From: Chloroflexota bacterium
Lineage (GTDB): Bacteria > Chloroflexota > Anaerolineae > Fen-1058
Direction: 5' to 3'
NCBI GenBank assembly: GCA_016219235.1
Contig: JACRBO010000543.1
Span: 1 to 5,101, forward strand
Length of the DNA stretch: 5,101 bases
Positions 1-5,077 of this stretch are shown piece by piece; positions within the stretch are counted from its first letter, which is position 1, and each line of letters starts with the position of its first letter. The notes beneath the pieces were generated by a model. The model was not told the origin of the DNA. It searched no databases and saw only the letters and a program-made list of their open reading frames with translations. A program made the translations under genes and the position numbers.

Positions 1-103
1 CCACCCTAACCCTCCCCCGTGATGGAAAAACACATCACAGGAGAGGGAACGGGCTGCACCCTCCCCTGTCGAACCGCTGTTGTTCGACGGGGGAGGGTGG
101 GAG
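1..103. repeat. C-rich/G-rich inverted repeat block, REP-like
   Basis: This gene-free stretch is built of CCCTCCCC and GGGGAGGG blocks. The right arm ACGGGGGAGGGT (87-98) can pair perfectly with ACCCTCCCCCGT at 9-20, or with one wobble with ACCCTCCCCTGT at 58-69, so two hairpins compete for the same arm. A smaller hairpin, GTGATG (19-24) with CATCAC (33-38), lies between. CCACCCTAACCCTCCCC resembles intergenic repeats I have seen in many bacterial genomes, including Chloroflexota. The block may end the transcript of a gene to the left, but no T-run follows either hairpin, so I call it a repeat and not a terminator. Confidence 0.6.
57..99. repeat. 17-bp stem hairpin
   Basis: CACCCTCCCCTGTCGAA (57-73) and TTCGACGGGGGAGGGTG (83-99) form a 17-bp stem with a single T-G wobble and a 9-nt loop (74-82). 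It is the strongest simple hairpin upstream of the first gene. It is not followed by a T-run, so intrinsic termination on the plus strand is not supported. Confidence 0.7.
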
Positions 104-145
104 TTGAGAAGCTCGTCAGGCGCGGATTAGATGCGCAAGAAATCC

Positions 146-159
146 GTGTTCATCTGTGT
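146..159. repeat. dispersed motif GYGTTCATCTGYGT, copy 1
   Basis: GTGTTCATCTGTGT lies 45 bases before the start codon of the cysteine hydrolase gene, inside a longer phrase (141-170) in which AATCCGTGT occurs twice. A 12-of-14 match recurs at 866-879 before the next gene. Phrases of this type are common intergenic repeats in several phyla. Its role is unknown, and it may simply be a decayed repeat. Confidence 0.45.
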
Positions 160-204
160 AATCCGTGTCCAAAAATCTATGTTGCAACATCGGAGCAAAT
201 CCCA

Positions 205-765
205 ATGACCACAGCCCTGATCCTCATCGACATCCAAAACGACTACTTCCCCGGCGGTGGAGGCGCATTGCACGAACCCATCGCCGCCAGCCTGAAAGCC
301 CGATCGTTGCTCGATCATTTTCGGCAGACCCACCAGCCGATCGTCCACATTCAGCACGTGGCGATCAAGCCCGGCGCGAAGACGATGCTGCCCGGCTCGA
401 TCGGCGGGCAGATTCACGACAACGTGCGCCCGCTCGAAGGCGAAAACGAAGTCGTCTTCCAGAAACACTATCCCAACAGTTTCCGCGACACGCCGCTGCT
501 CGATCACCTCAAGCACGAAGGGGTGACGCGCGTCGTCATCTGCGGCATGCAGACCAACATGTGCGTCGATGCGACCACCCGTGCCGCGTTCGACTTCGGT
601 TTTGAGTGCGTCGTCGCGCACGATGCCTGCGCGGCTCGCACGCTGGTCTTTCAGGGCGAGACCATTCCTGCGCCACAGGTGCACGGTGCGTTCCTCGCCG
701 CGCTGGGCGCGTCGTACGGCAAAGTGTTGAGCGTGGCGGAAATTATCGATCTATTGGGACGCTGA
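205..765 (+). CDS. isochorismatase-family cysteine hydrolase
   Basis: This encodes a 186-residue soluble hydrolase of the isochorismatase-like superfamily, about the usual length for the family. The catalytic triad is visible: Asp9 in the opening strand (LILIDIQNDYF), Lys87 (VFQKHYPNSF), and the nucleophile Cys120 in GMQTNMCVDATTRAAFD, where the VxxTxRxAxD pattern following the cysteine is typical. Known relatives cleave C-N bonds (nicotinamidase, N-carbamoylsarcosine amidase, ureidoacrylate hydrolase RutB, biuret hydrolase) or the isochorismate vinyl ether. The substrate cannot be read from sequence, but the nearby fdrA suggests a carbamoyl- or ureido-type amide (inference). The frame is open upstream to about 19, but the ATG at 205 is chosen because the family begins with this strand and GGAG (192-195) lies 9 bases before it. 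The extra upstream residues would be encoded by repeat DNA. The stop is TGA at 763-765. Confidence 0.9.
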   Translation: MTTALILIDIQNDYFPGGGGALHEPIAASLKARSLLDHFRQTHQPIVHIQHVAIKPGAKTMLPGSIGGQIHDNVRPLEGENEVVFQKHYPNSFRDTPLLDHLKHEGVTRVVICGMQTNMCVDATTRAAFDFGFECVVAHDACAARTLVFQGETIPAPQVHGAFLAALGASYGKVLSVAEIIDLLGR

Positions 766-786
766 CCCTGACACTGCCCGTCAGGG
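766..786. repeat. 7-bp inverted repeat directly after stop codon
   Basis: CCCTGAC (766-772) and GTCAGGG (780-786) form a perfect 7-bp stem with a 7-nt loop, starting at the base after the TGA of the hydrolase gene. It could stabilise the 3' end or act as a weak terminator, but the following bases (CAAGTGTTC) hold no T-run, so intrinsic termination is not supported. Confidence 0.5.
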
Positions 787-804
787 CAAGTGTTCTCGCT
801 GATG

Positions 805-837
805 ACGCTGATTGGATTGATAAAACAAAATCAGCGT
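805..837. repeat. 9-bp inverted repeat in the spacer before the carboxyltransferase gene
   Basis: ACGCTGATT (805-813) pairs perfectly with AATCAGCGT (829-837) around a 15-nt AT-rich loop. TCAGCGTT within its right arm (831-838) recurs at 863-870, 32 bases further on. The structure could be an operator-like palindrome or part of a dispersed repeat; nothing in the window decides which. No convincing promoter was seen in the 766-897 spacer. Confidence 0.45.
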
Positions 838-865
838 TTACACATGCGGTGCAGTGCTCCCGTCA

Positions 866-879
866 GCGTTCATCTGCGT
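866..879. repeat. dispersed motif GYGTTCATCTGYGT, copy 2
   Basis: GCGTTCATCTGCGT matches the motif at 146-159 in 12 of 14 positions (both differences are C/T) and lies 18 bases before the carboxyltransferase start codon. The two copies therefore sit at similar places upstream of consecutive genes. Shared regulation is possible, but a genome-wide dispersed repeat is the simpler reading. Confidence 0.45.
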
Positions 880-897
880 CCGATGTTCTGGAGGCCC

Positions 898-2451
898 ATG
901 ACCGATCATCAAAGGTTGCTCGACGAACTGCATCAGCACCGCGCGCAGATCAATCAAGGCGGCGGTGAGGCCCGCACCGAAGCGCAGCACGCCAAAGGCA
1001 AACTCACCGCGCGCGAACGCATCGATCAGCTGATCGATCCCGGCACCTTCCACGAGATCGATCCCTACGCTACACATCGTCACAGCGACTTCGGCATGGA
1101 TCAGAATCGACATCCCGGCGACAGCGTCATCGTCGGCTTTGGCCAGATCGACGGGCGCAAAGTGGCCGTGCACGCGCAAGACTTCACCGTGCTCGGCGGC
1201 TCATTCTCGGAAGTGCAGGGGCAGAAGGTCGCCAAACTCATGGACATGGCGCTGGCGTCGGGCGTGCCCGTGATCGGCCTCAACGACTCGGTCGGTGCGC
1301 GCATTCAAGAAGGTGTCTATTCGCTGGCCGCGTACAGCGAACTCTTCTGGCGCAACACGCAGGCCAGCGGCGTCGTCCCTCAGATCAGCGTGATGCTTGG
1401 CCCGTGCGCGGGCGGCTCGGTGTATTCGCCCGGCCTCACCGATTTCGTCATCATGACGCGCGGCCAGAGTCACATGTTCATCACCGGCCCGGATGTAATC
1501 AAGACCGTCACCGGCGAAGAGGTCGATGTCGAAACGCTGGGCGGCGCGGCCGCGCACAGCGAGAAAAGCGGTGTGGCGCACTTTGTTGCTGACGATGAAC
1601 GATCGGCCTTTGAACTCATCCGTCGCTTGTTGAGTTATCTTCCATCGAACAACGCCGAAAACGCGCCCCGCGCCAACCCGACCGGTGATCTGGCCCCGGC
1701 GGTTGACCTCGACACCATCGTGCCGATCGATCCGAGTGAAGCCTATGACATGCAGGTCGTGATCGCGCGTGTCTTCGATCCGGCCAGTTTTCTCGAAGTT
1801 CACGCGCATTTTGCGCCCAATGCCATCGTCGGCTTTGCGCGCCTCAATGGCGAAGTGATCGGCGTCGTCGCGCAGCAGCCGCTCGTGTTGGCGGGCGTGA
1901 TCGATATCGATGCGTCCGATAAGCTGGCGCGTTTCATCCGCTTCTGCGATGCCTTCAACATCCCGCTGATCACCTTCGTCGATTCGCCCGGTTTCCTGCC
2001 CGGCGTCGATCAGGAACACGGCGGCATCATTCGACACGGCGCGAAGATTGTTTATGCCTATTCGGAAGCGACCGTGCCCAAGATTGCGGTGATTACACGC
2101 AAGGCGTATGGCGGCGCGTACATTGTGATGAGCAGCAAGCACATCCGCACCGATTGGGTCTTCGCGTGGCCCACCGCCGAAATCGCCGTGATGGGTGCGG
2201 CGGGTTCGGTCAGCATCTTGTACGGCAAAGAATTGAAGAAGCACACCGACGATGCGGACGTCGTGCGGGCGCGGCTCGAAGCCGAATTCCGCAACAAATT
2301 CAGCAAGCCGTATTATGCGGCGGCCAGCGGCCACGTCGATGATGTGATCGCGCCGAGCGAAACCCGCGCCCGCCTCATCAGCGCGCTCGATTTTCTGCGC
2401 GACAAGGCCGTCTCGACCCCGGCCAAAAAACACGGCAACATGCCACTCTAA
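898..2451 (+). CDS. pccB: acyl-CoA (propionyl-CoA type) carboxylase, carboxyltransferase beta subunit
   Basis: This 517-residue crotonase-fold carboxyltransferase moves the carboxyl group from carboxybiotin to an acyl-CoA, normally propionyl-CoA to methylmalonyl-CoA, in the cytoplasm. Family hallmarks run the full length: GGGEARTEAQHAKGKLTARERI near residues 21-42, the first oxyanion-hole segment GPCAGGSVYSP (168-178), VDSPGFLPGVDQEHGG (361-376), the second oxyanion-hole segment RKAYGGAYIVMSSK (401-414), AWPTAEIAVMGAAG (424-436) and the C-terminal KKHGNMPL. Asp419, by eye, falls where Streptomyces PccB has the Asp linked to acyl-chain choice, so a propionyl preference is plausible but unproven; acetyl-CoA or a methylmalonyl-CoA decarboxylase/transcarboxylase role are alternatives. 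The ATG at 898 matches the family N-terminus; GGAGG (890-894) is only 3 bases away, and an in-frame ATG at 883 is the alternative. The biotin carboxylase and biotin carrier subunits are not in the window. Confidence 0.93.
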   Translation: MTDHQRLLDELHQHRAQINQGGGEARTEAQHAKGKLTARERIDQLIDPGTFHEIDPYATHRHSDFGMDQNRHPGDSVIVGFGQIDGRKVAVHAQDFTVLGGSFSEVQGQKVAKLMDMALASGVPVIGLNDSVGARIQEGVYSLAAYSELFWRNTQASGVVPQISVMLGPCAGGSVYSPGLTDFVIMTRGQSHMFITGPDVIKTVTGEEVDVETLGGAAAHSEKSGVAHFVADDERSAFELIRRLLSYLPSNNAENAPRANPTGDLAPAVDLDTIVPIDPSEAYDMQVVIARVFDPASFLEVHAHFAPNAIVGFARLNGEVIGVVAQQPLVLAGVIDIDASDKLARFIRFCDAFNIPLITFVDSPGFLPGVDQEHGGIIRHGAKIVYAYSEATVPKIAVITRKAYGGAYIVMSSKHIRTDWVFAWPTAEIAVMGAAGSVSILYGKELKKHTDDADVVRARLEAEFRNKFSKPYYAAASGHVDDVIAPSETRARLISALDFLRDKAVSTPAKKHGNMPL

Positions 2452-2454
2452 TTT

Positions 2455-2565
2455 CGTCATTGCGAGCATCCTGAGCGGAGTGCAGCGTAGTCGAAGGATG
2501 CGAAGCAATCTCATTCCATCAACTACGAGATTGCTTCGTCGCGCAGCGCGCTCCTCGCAATGACG
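2455..2565. repeat. palindromic repeat R1 (long form), pccB-fdrA spacer
   Basis: This 111-bp element has terminal inverted repeats CGTCATTGCGAG (2455-2466) and CTCGCAATGACG (2554-2565), and inner arms CGAAGCAATCTC (2501-2512) and GAGATTGCTTCG (2527-2538). Its left arm holds a nested hairpin, GCATCCT (2466-2472) with AGGATGC (2495-2501). It begins 3 bases after the pccB stop codon and ends 7 bases before the fdrA ribosome-binding site, filling nearly all of the spacer. A transcript crossing it would fold into a long hairpin that could attenuate or separate expression of the two genes. No T-run follows. Confidence 0.9.
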
Positions 2566-2572
2566 CTCAAAC

Positions 2573-2578
2573 AAGGAG
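2573..2578 (+). promoter_or_regulatory. ribosome-binding site of fdrA (fixes TTG start)
   Basis: AAGGAG lies 6 bases before the TTG at 2585. This strong match at good spacing, with no ATG at the right place, is the main reason to accept TTG as the start codon. It lies just outside the end of repeat R1. Confidence 0.75.
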
Positions 2579-2584
2579 CACACA

Positions 2585-4198
2585 TTGACTGTTAAAACCC
2601 TCGTCAAGAAAAGTGAATATCACGACTCGGTCACGCTGATGCTGGTCGCGCGCGAGTTGACGAAGTTCTCCGGCGTGATCGACGTGGGCGTGATCATGGC
2701 GACCGAGGCGAATAAGGCGCTGCTTAACGAAGCGGGCCTGCTCACGCCCGAAGCGCGATCGGCCACACCCAACGACCTCGTCATCGTCGTCAGCGCCAGT
2801 GAAGATGTAGCAGATTCAGCCGTGCTTGAAGCCGAACGCCTACTCAAGCAAAAACGCTCGTCGGACGAAGGGGCGGAGTTTCGCCCCAGGACATTGCGCG
2901 GCGCGGTGAAGGCCAATCCCAAAGCCAATGTTGCTGTGATCTCCGTCGCGGGTCGTTACGCCACCGATGAAGCGTGGGACGCCCTGCGGCGCGGCTTGCA
3001 CGTGCTGCTCTTCAGCGATAATGTCTCGCTCGAAGACGAGATTGCGTTGAAGCGGTACGCGCGCGATCACGGTCTGCTGCTGATGGGTCCCGGCGCGGGC
3101 ACGACGATCCTCAACGGTGTGGCGCTGGGCTTTGCCAACGTCGTGCCGAATGGGCCGGTGGGCATCGTGTCGGCGGCGGGCACAGGCTTGCAGGAAGTGA
3201 GCACCCTTCTCGCGAAGAACGGCATCGGCATCACGCAAGGTCTTGGCACCGGCGGACGCGATCTCAAAGAAGAAGTCGGCGGCCTCATGATGTTGCAATC
3301 TCTGCAAGCCCTGCAAGCCGATTCCGCGACGCACGTCATCACGCTCGTCAGCAAGCCGCCGTCACCGGGCGTGGCCGAAGCCATCCTCGATCAAGTGGCG
3401 CAGAGCGACAAGCCCACGATCATTGGCTTCATGGGTGACACGTCATTGCGAGGAGCGTCTTTTGCGACGAAGCAATCTCATCCGCTCGACAAGGAGATTG
3501 CTTCGTCAGCATCCTTCGACTCCGCTTCACTCCGCTCAGGATGCTTCCTCGCAATGACGTTACAGGAAACCGCGCTCCTCGCCGCGAAAGCCGCCGGCGC
3601 AAACATCGATGTGGCCGACGTTATCGCGCGCGAAGAAACCGAACTTCAAGCCGAAGCGCAAACACTTCGTGCGACTTTGAAGCTTGAGCAAAAGTATCTG
3701 CGCGGCCTATTCTCCGGCGGCACACTGTGTTACGAATCGCAAGTGATCTGGCGTGATCGGCTGAAAGAGCCGGTGTTGTCGAATGCGCCGCTGCGTCACG
3801 AACAGCAACTCGCCGATTCGCTGCACGGCGTCAAACACACCTGTGTCGATCTGGGCGAAGAAGAATTCACCGTAGGCCGCCCGCACCCGATGATCGACAA
3901 TGACCTGCGCATTCGGCGCTTGCTGCAAGAAGCGCGTGACCCCGAAGTGGCCGTGATCATGCTCGACGTGGTGATCGGCTACGGCGCGCATCCCGATCCG
4001 GCCAGCGAACTCGGCCCGGCGATCCGGCAGACGAAGCAGCAAGCCAATCGAGAGTTGATCGTCGTCGCCTCGGTCACCGGCACGGAGCAGGACCCGCAGC
4101 GACTCAGCGCGCAAGTCGCGGCGCTAAAGAGCGCAGGCGTGATCGTGTGCGACAGCAATGCGGCGGCGGCGAAATTGGTCGCAATGATCGTCGGCTAG
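2585..4198 (+). CDS. fdrA: FdrA-family protein (acyl-CoA synthetase, NDP-forming fold) with in-frame repeat insertion
   Basis: This 537-residue protein resembles succinyl-CoA synthetase alpha. Residues about 110-190 form a CoA-binding Rossmann-like part (LLFSDN 141-146, MGPGAGTTI from 167). The ligase-like part follows: GIVSAAGTGLQEV (193-205) and GLGTGGRDLKEEVGG (219-233), both FdrA signatures. The C-terminal part has YLRGLFSGGTLCYES, TVGRPHPMID with conserved His434, and DVVIGYGAHPDPA. In E. coli, FdrA (AllF) is reported to make oxamate carbamoyltransferase together with AllG and AllH, yielding carbamoyl phosphate; no AllG/AllH homologue lies here. The start is TTG, supported by AAGGAG. The odd feature is residues 286-325, which are encoded wholly by a palindromic repeat (R2), read in frame between strand IIGFMGD and helix TLQETALLAAKAAG. 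The rest of the protein is intact, so the gene is probably functional with a surface-loop insertion (inference). Confidence 0.9.
   Translation: MTVKTLVKKSEYHDSVTLMLVARELTKFSGVIDVGVIMATEANKALLNEAGLLTPEARSATPNDLVIVVSASEDVADSAVLEAERLLKQKRSSDEGAEFRPRTLRGAVKANPKANVAVISVAGRYATDEAWDALRRGLHVLLFSDNVSLEDEIALKRYARDHGLLLMGPGAGTTILNGVALGFANVVPNGPVGIVSAAGTGLQEVSTLLAKNGIGITQGLGTGGRDLKEEVGGLMMLQSLQALQADSATHVITLVSKPPSPGVAEAILDQVAQSDKPTIIGFMGDTSLRGASFATKQSHPLDKEIASSASFDSASLRSGCFLAMTLQETALLAAKAAGANIDVADVIAREETELQAEAQTLRATLKLEQKYLRGLFSGGTLCYESQVIWRDRLKEPVLSNAPLRHEQQLADSLHGVKHTCVDLGEEEFTVGRPHPMIDNDLRIRRLLQEARDPEVAVIMLDVVIGYGAHPDPASELGPAIRQTKQQANRELIVVASVTGTEQDPQRLSAQVAALKSAGVIVCDSNAAAAKLVAMIVG
3441..3559. repeat. 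palindromic repeat R2, inserted in frame within fdrA
   Basis: This full-length 119-bp element has perfect 14-bp terminal inverted repeats, CGTCATTGCGAGGA (3441-3454) and TCCTCGCAATGACG (3546-3559), extendable to 15 bp with A3440/T3560. The inner arms are CGAAGCAATCTC (3468-3479) and GAGATTGCTTCG (3494-3505). The nested hairpin module, AGCATCCT (3508-3515) with AGGATGCT (3538-3545), is in the right arm and inverted relative to R1, R3 and R6. Together with the preceding base it supplies 40 codons without a stop. Flanking GGTGAC and TTACAG show no clear target duplication. Confidence 0.93.
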
Positions 4199-4348
4199 CG
4201 TCATTGCGAGGAGCATCCTGAGCGAAGCAGCATCTTTTCGCTGCGAAGCCGAAGGATGCGACGAAGCAATCTCGTTGGGGTGTAATGAGACACCGCACTG
4301 CACGCAGTGGGTGCAAGTGTTGCTTCGCACAAAACGCTCGCAATGACG
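4199..4348. repeat. palindromic repeat R3 (elaborated long form), fdrA to GIY-YIG spacer
   Basis: This 150-bp copy has ends CGTCATTGCGAG (4199-4210) and CTCGCAATGACG (4337-4348). It begins at the base right after the fdrA TAG. The left arm carries the CATCCT...AGGATG module, itself interrupted by a further small hairpin (GCAGC with GCTGC around ATCTTTTC). The centre is expanded and diverged, with hairpins GGTGT/ACACC and CACTGC/GCAGTG, and the inner right arm has decayed to TTGCTTCG. It ends 17 bases before the GIY-YIG start codon. It could act as a transcript 3'-end structure for fdrA. Confidence 0.85.
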
Positions 4349-4365
4349 CGATGGAGTAAGCGCTG

Positions 4366-4656
4366 ATGCAAAACCGGCAGTCCTTCGTATACATCCTGAC
4401 GAACAAATACAACAAGGTGCTGTACACAGGCGTAACCAGCGGTCTCAAGAAACGTGTTTGGCAGCACAGGGAGAAACTGGTCGCTGGCTTCACCAAACAG
4501 TACAACGTAACAAAGCTGGTTTACTACGAAGTGTTTGCTGATATACGCGATGCGATTGCGCGCGAGAAGCAAATCAAGGCTGGCTCGCGACAGAAGAAGA
4601 TCGACCTGATCATTGGAATGAATCCTGAATGGCGAGATTTGTATGACGATCTCTAA
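4366..4656 (+). CDS. small stand-alone GIY-YIG nuclease domain protein
   Basis: This 96-residue protein is one GIY-YIG endonuclease domain, the usual size for the short UvrC-N-terminal-like/YhbQ-type family. It shows FVYILTN (residues 7-13, the GIY strand as VYI), LYTGVTSGLKKRVWQH (19-34, the YIG strand as YTG, with conserved Arg30), YYEVF (53-57), and AIAREKQIKAGSRQKK (64-78), where Glu67 is the likely metal ligand. The C-terminal NPEWRDLYDDL is typical of this family. No extra DNA-binding domain is present. The function of these proteins is mostly unknown; structure-directed DNA cleavage is the family expectation. GGAG (4353-4356) lies 9 bases before the ATG. Repeat R3 ends 17 bases upstream and repeat R4 starts 3 bases after the stop, so the gene is enclosed by copies of one palindromic family and may be tied to it (inference). 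Confidence 0.92.
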   Translation: MQNRQSFVYILTNKYNKVLYTGVTSGLKKRVWQHREKLVAGFTKQYNVTKLVYYEVFADIRDAIAREKQIKAGSRQKKIDLIIGMNPEWRDLYDDL

Positions 4657-4659
4657 CCA

Positions 4660-4744
4660 CGTCATTGCGAGGAGCGCTTTTGCGACGAAGCAATCTCGCC
4701 CGACCGACAAGGAGATTGCTTCGCAAACAGCGCTCGCAATGACG
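4660..4744. repeat. palindromic repeat R4 (short form)
   Basis: This 85-bp unit has CGTCATTGCGAG and CTCGCAATGACG ends and inner arms CGAAGCAATCTC and GAGATTGCTTCG around a short central loop. The nested CATCCT module is absent; CTTTTGCGA stands in its place. It is followed by spacer GATACCGTCG. Confidence 0.9.
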
Positions 4745-4754
4745 GATACCGTCG

Positions 4755-4840
4755 CGTCATTGTGAGGAGTGGGTTTTGCACGAAGCAATCTCCTGCTGAC
4801 TGGCGTTGAGATTGCCTCGCAAACAGCGTTCGCAATGACG
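4755..4840. repeat. palindromic repeat R5 (short form, partly decayed)
   Basis: This 86-bp unit differs from R4 by several substitutions that break stem pairs (CATTGTGAGGAGT, GCACGAAGC, GATTGCCTCG, GTTCGCAATGACG). It is the most decayed short copy. It is followed by the same 10-bp spacer GATACCGTCG. Confidence 0.88.
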
Positions 4841-4850
4841 GATACCGTCG

Positions 4851-4962
4851 CGTCGTTGCGAGGAGCGTCCTGAGCGGAACGAAGTGGAGTCGAAGGATGC
4901 GACGAAGCAATCTCATGTTGATTGGCCCTGAGATTGCTTCGCAAACAGCGCTCGCAATGACG
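4851..4962. repeat. palindromic repeat R6 (long form)
   Basis: This 112-bp unit begins CGTCGTTGCGAGGAGC and ends CTCGCAATGACG. It carries the nested TCCTGAGCGGA...TCGAAGGA module in its left arm, which explains its greater length. Its trailing spacer (4963-4980) is 18 bp and unlike the others. Confidence 0.9.
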
Positions 4963-4980
4963 GAATGTGGAACACTGGCG

Positions 4981-5067
4981 CGTCATTGCGGGGAGTGGCT
5001 TTTGCGACGAAGCAATCTCCCGCCGACCGGCCTTGAGATTGCTTCGCAAACAGCGCTCGCAATGACG
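4981..5067. repeat. palindromic repeat R7 (short form)
   Basis: This 87-bp unit has CGTCATTGCGGGGAG and CTCGCAATGACG ends and intact inner arms CGAAGCAATCTC and GAGATTGCTTCG. It is followed by spacer GATACCGCCG. Confidence 0.9.
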
Positions 5068-5077
5068 GATACCGCCG

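Noticed and set aside
19..204. N-terminal extension of the cysteine hydrolase by 62 codons
   Set aside because: The family starts at the LILIDIQNDYF strand, a GGAG precedes the ATG at 205, and the extra sequence would be encoded by the C-rich/G-rich repeat and the dispersed motif.
790..897. N-terminal extension of the carboxyltransferase by 36 codons
   Set aside because: The extension covers an inverted repeat and the dispersed motif and has no likeness to the family. The ATG at 898 gives the expected N-terminus.
2455..2565. Rho-independent terminator between pccB and fdrA
   Set aside because: The hairpin is long and strong but is followed by CTCAAACAAGG and not a T-run, and it belongs to a dispersed repeat family.
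1201..2607. Long open frame on the minus strand opposite the carboxyltransferase gene
   Set aside because: It is antisense to a full-length conserved gene, its translation is Arg/His/Asp-rich and resembles no family, and it runs on into repeat R1. It is a shadow of GC-rich coding sequence.
3441..3559. fdrA as a pseudogene broken by insertion
   Set aside because: The frame is kept exactly, and conserved motifs before (GTGGRDLKEEVGG) and after (GRPHPMID, GYGAHPDPA) are read in the same frame, so the gene is interrupted but not disrupted at sequence level.
4201..5049. Open frame of 282 codons on the minus strand
   Set aside because: It reads through repeats R7 to R4, the antisense of the GIY-YIG gene and repeat R3. 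Its EIASS/RNDA/VIA-type peptides are translated repeat DNA.
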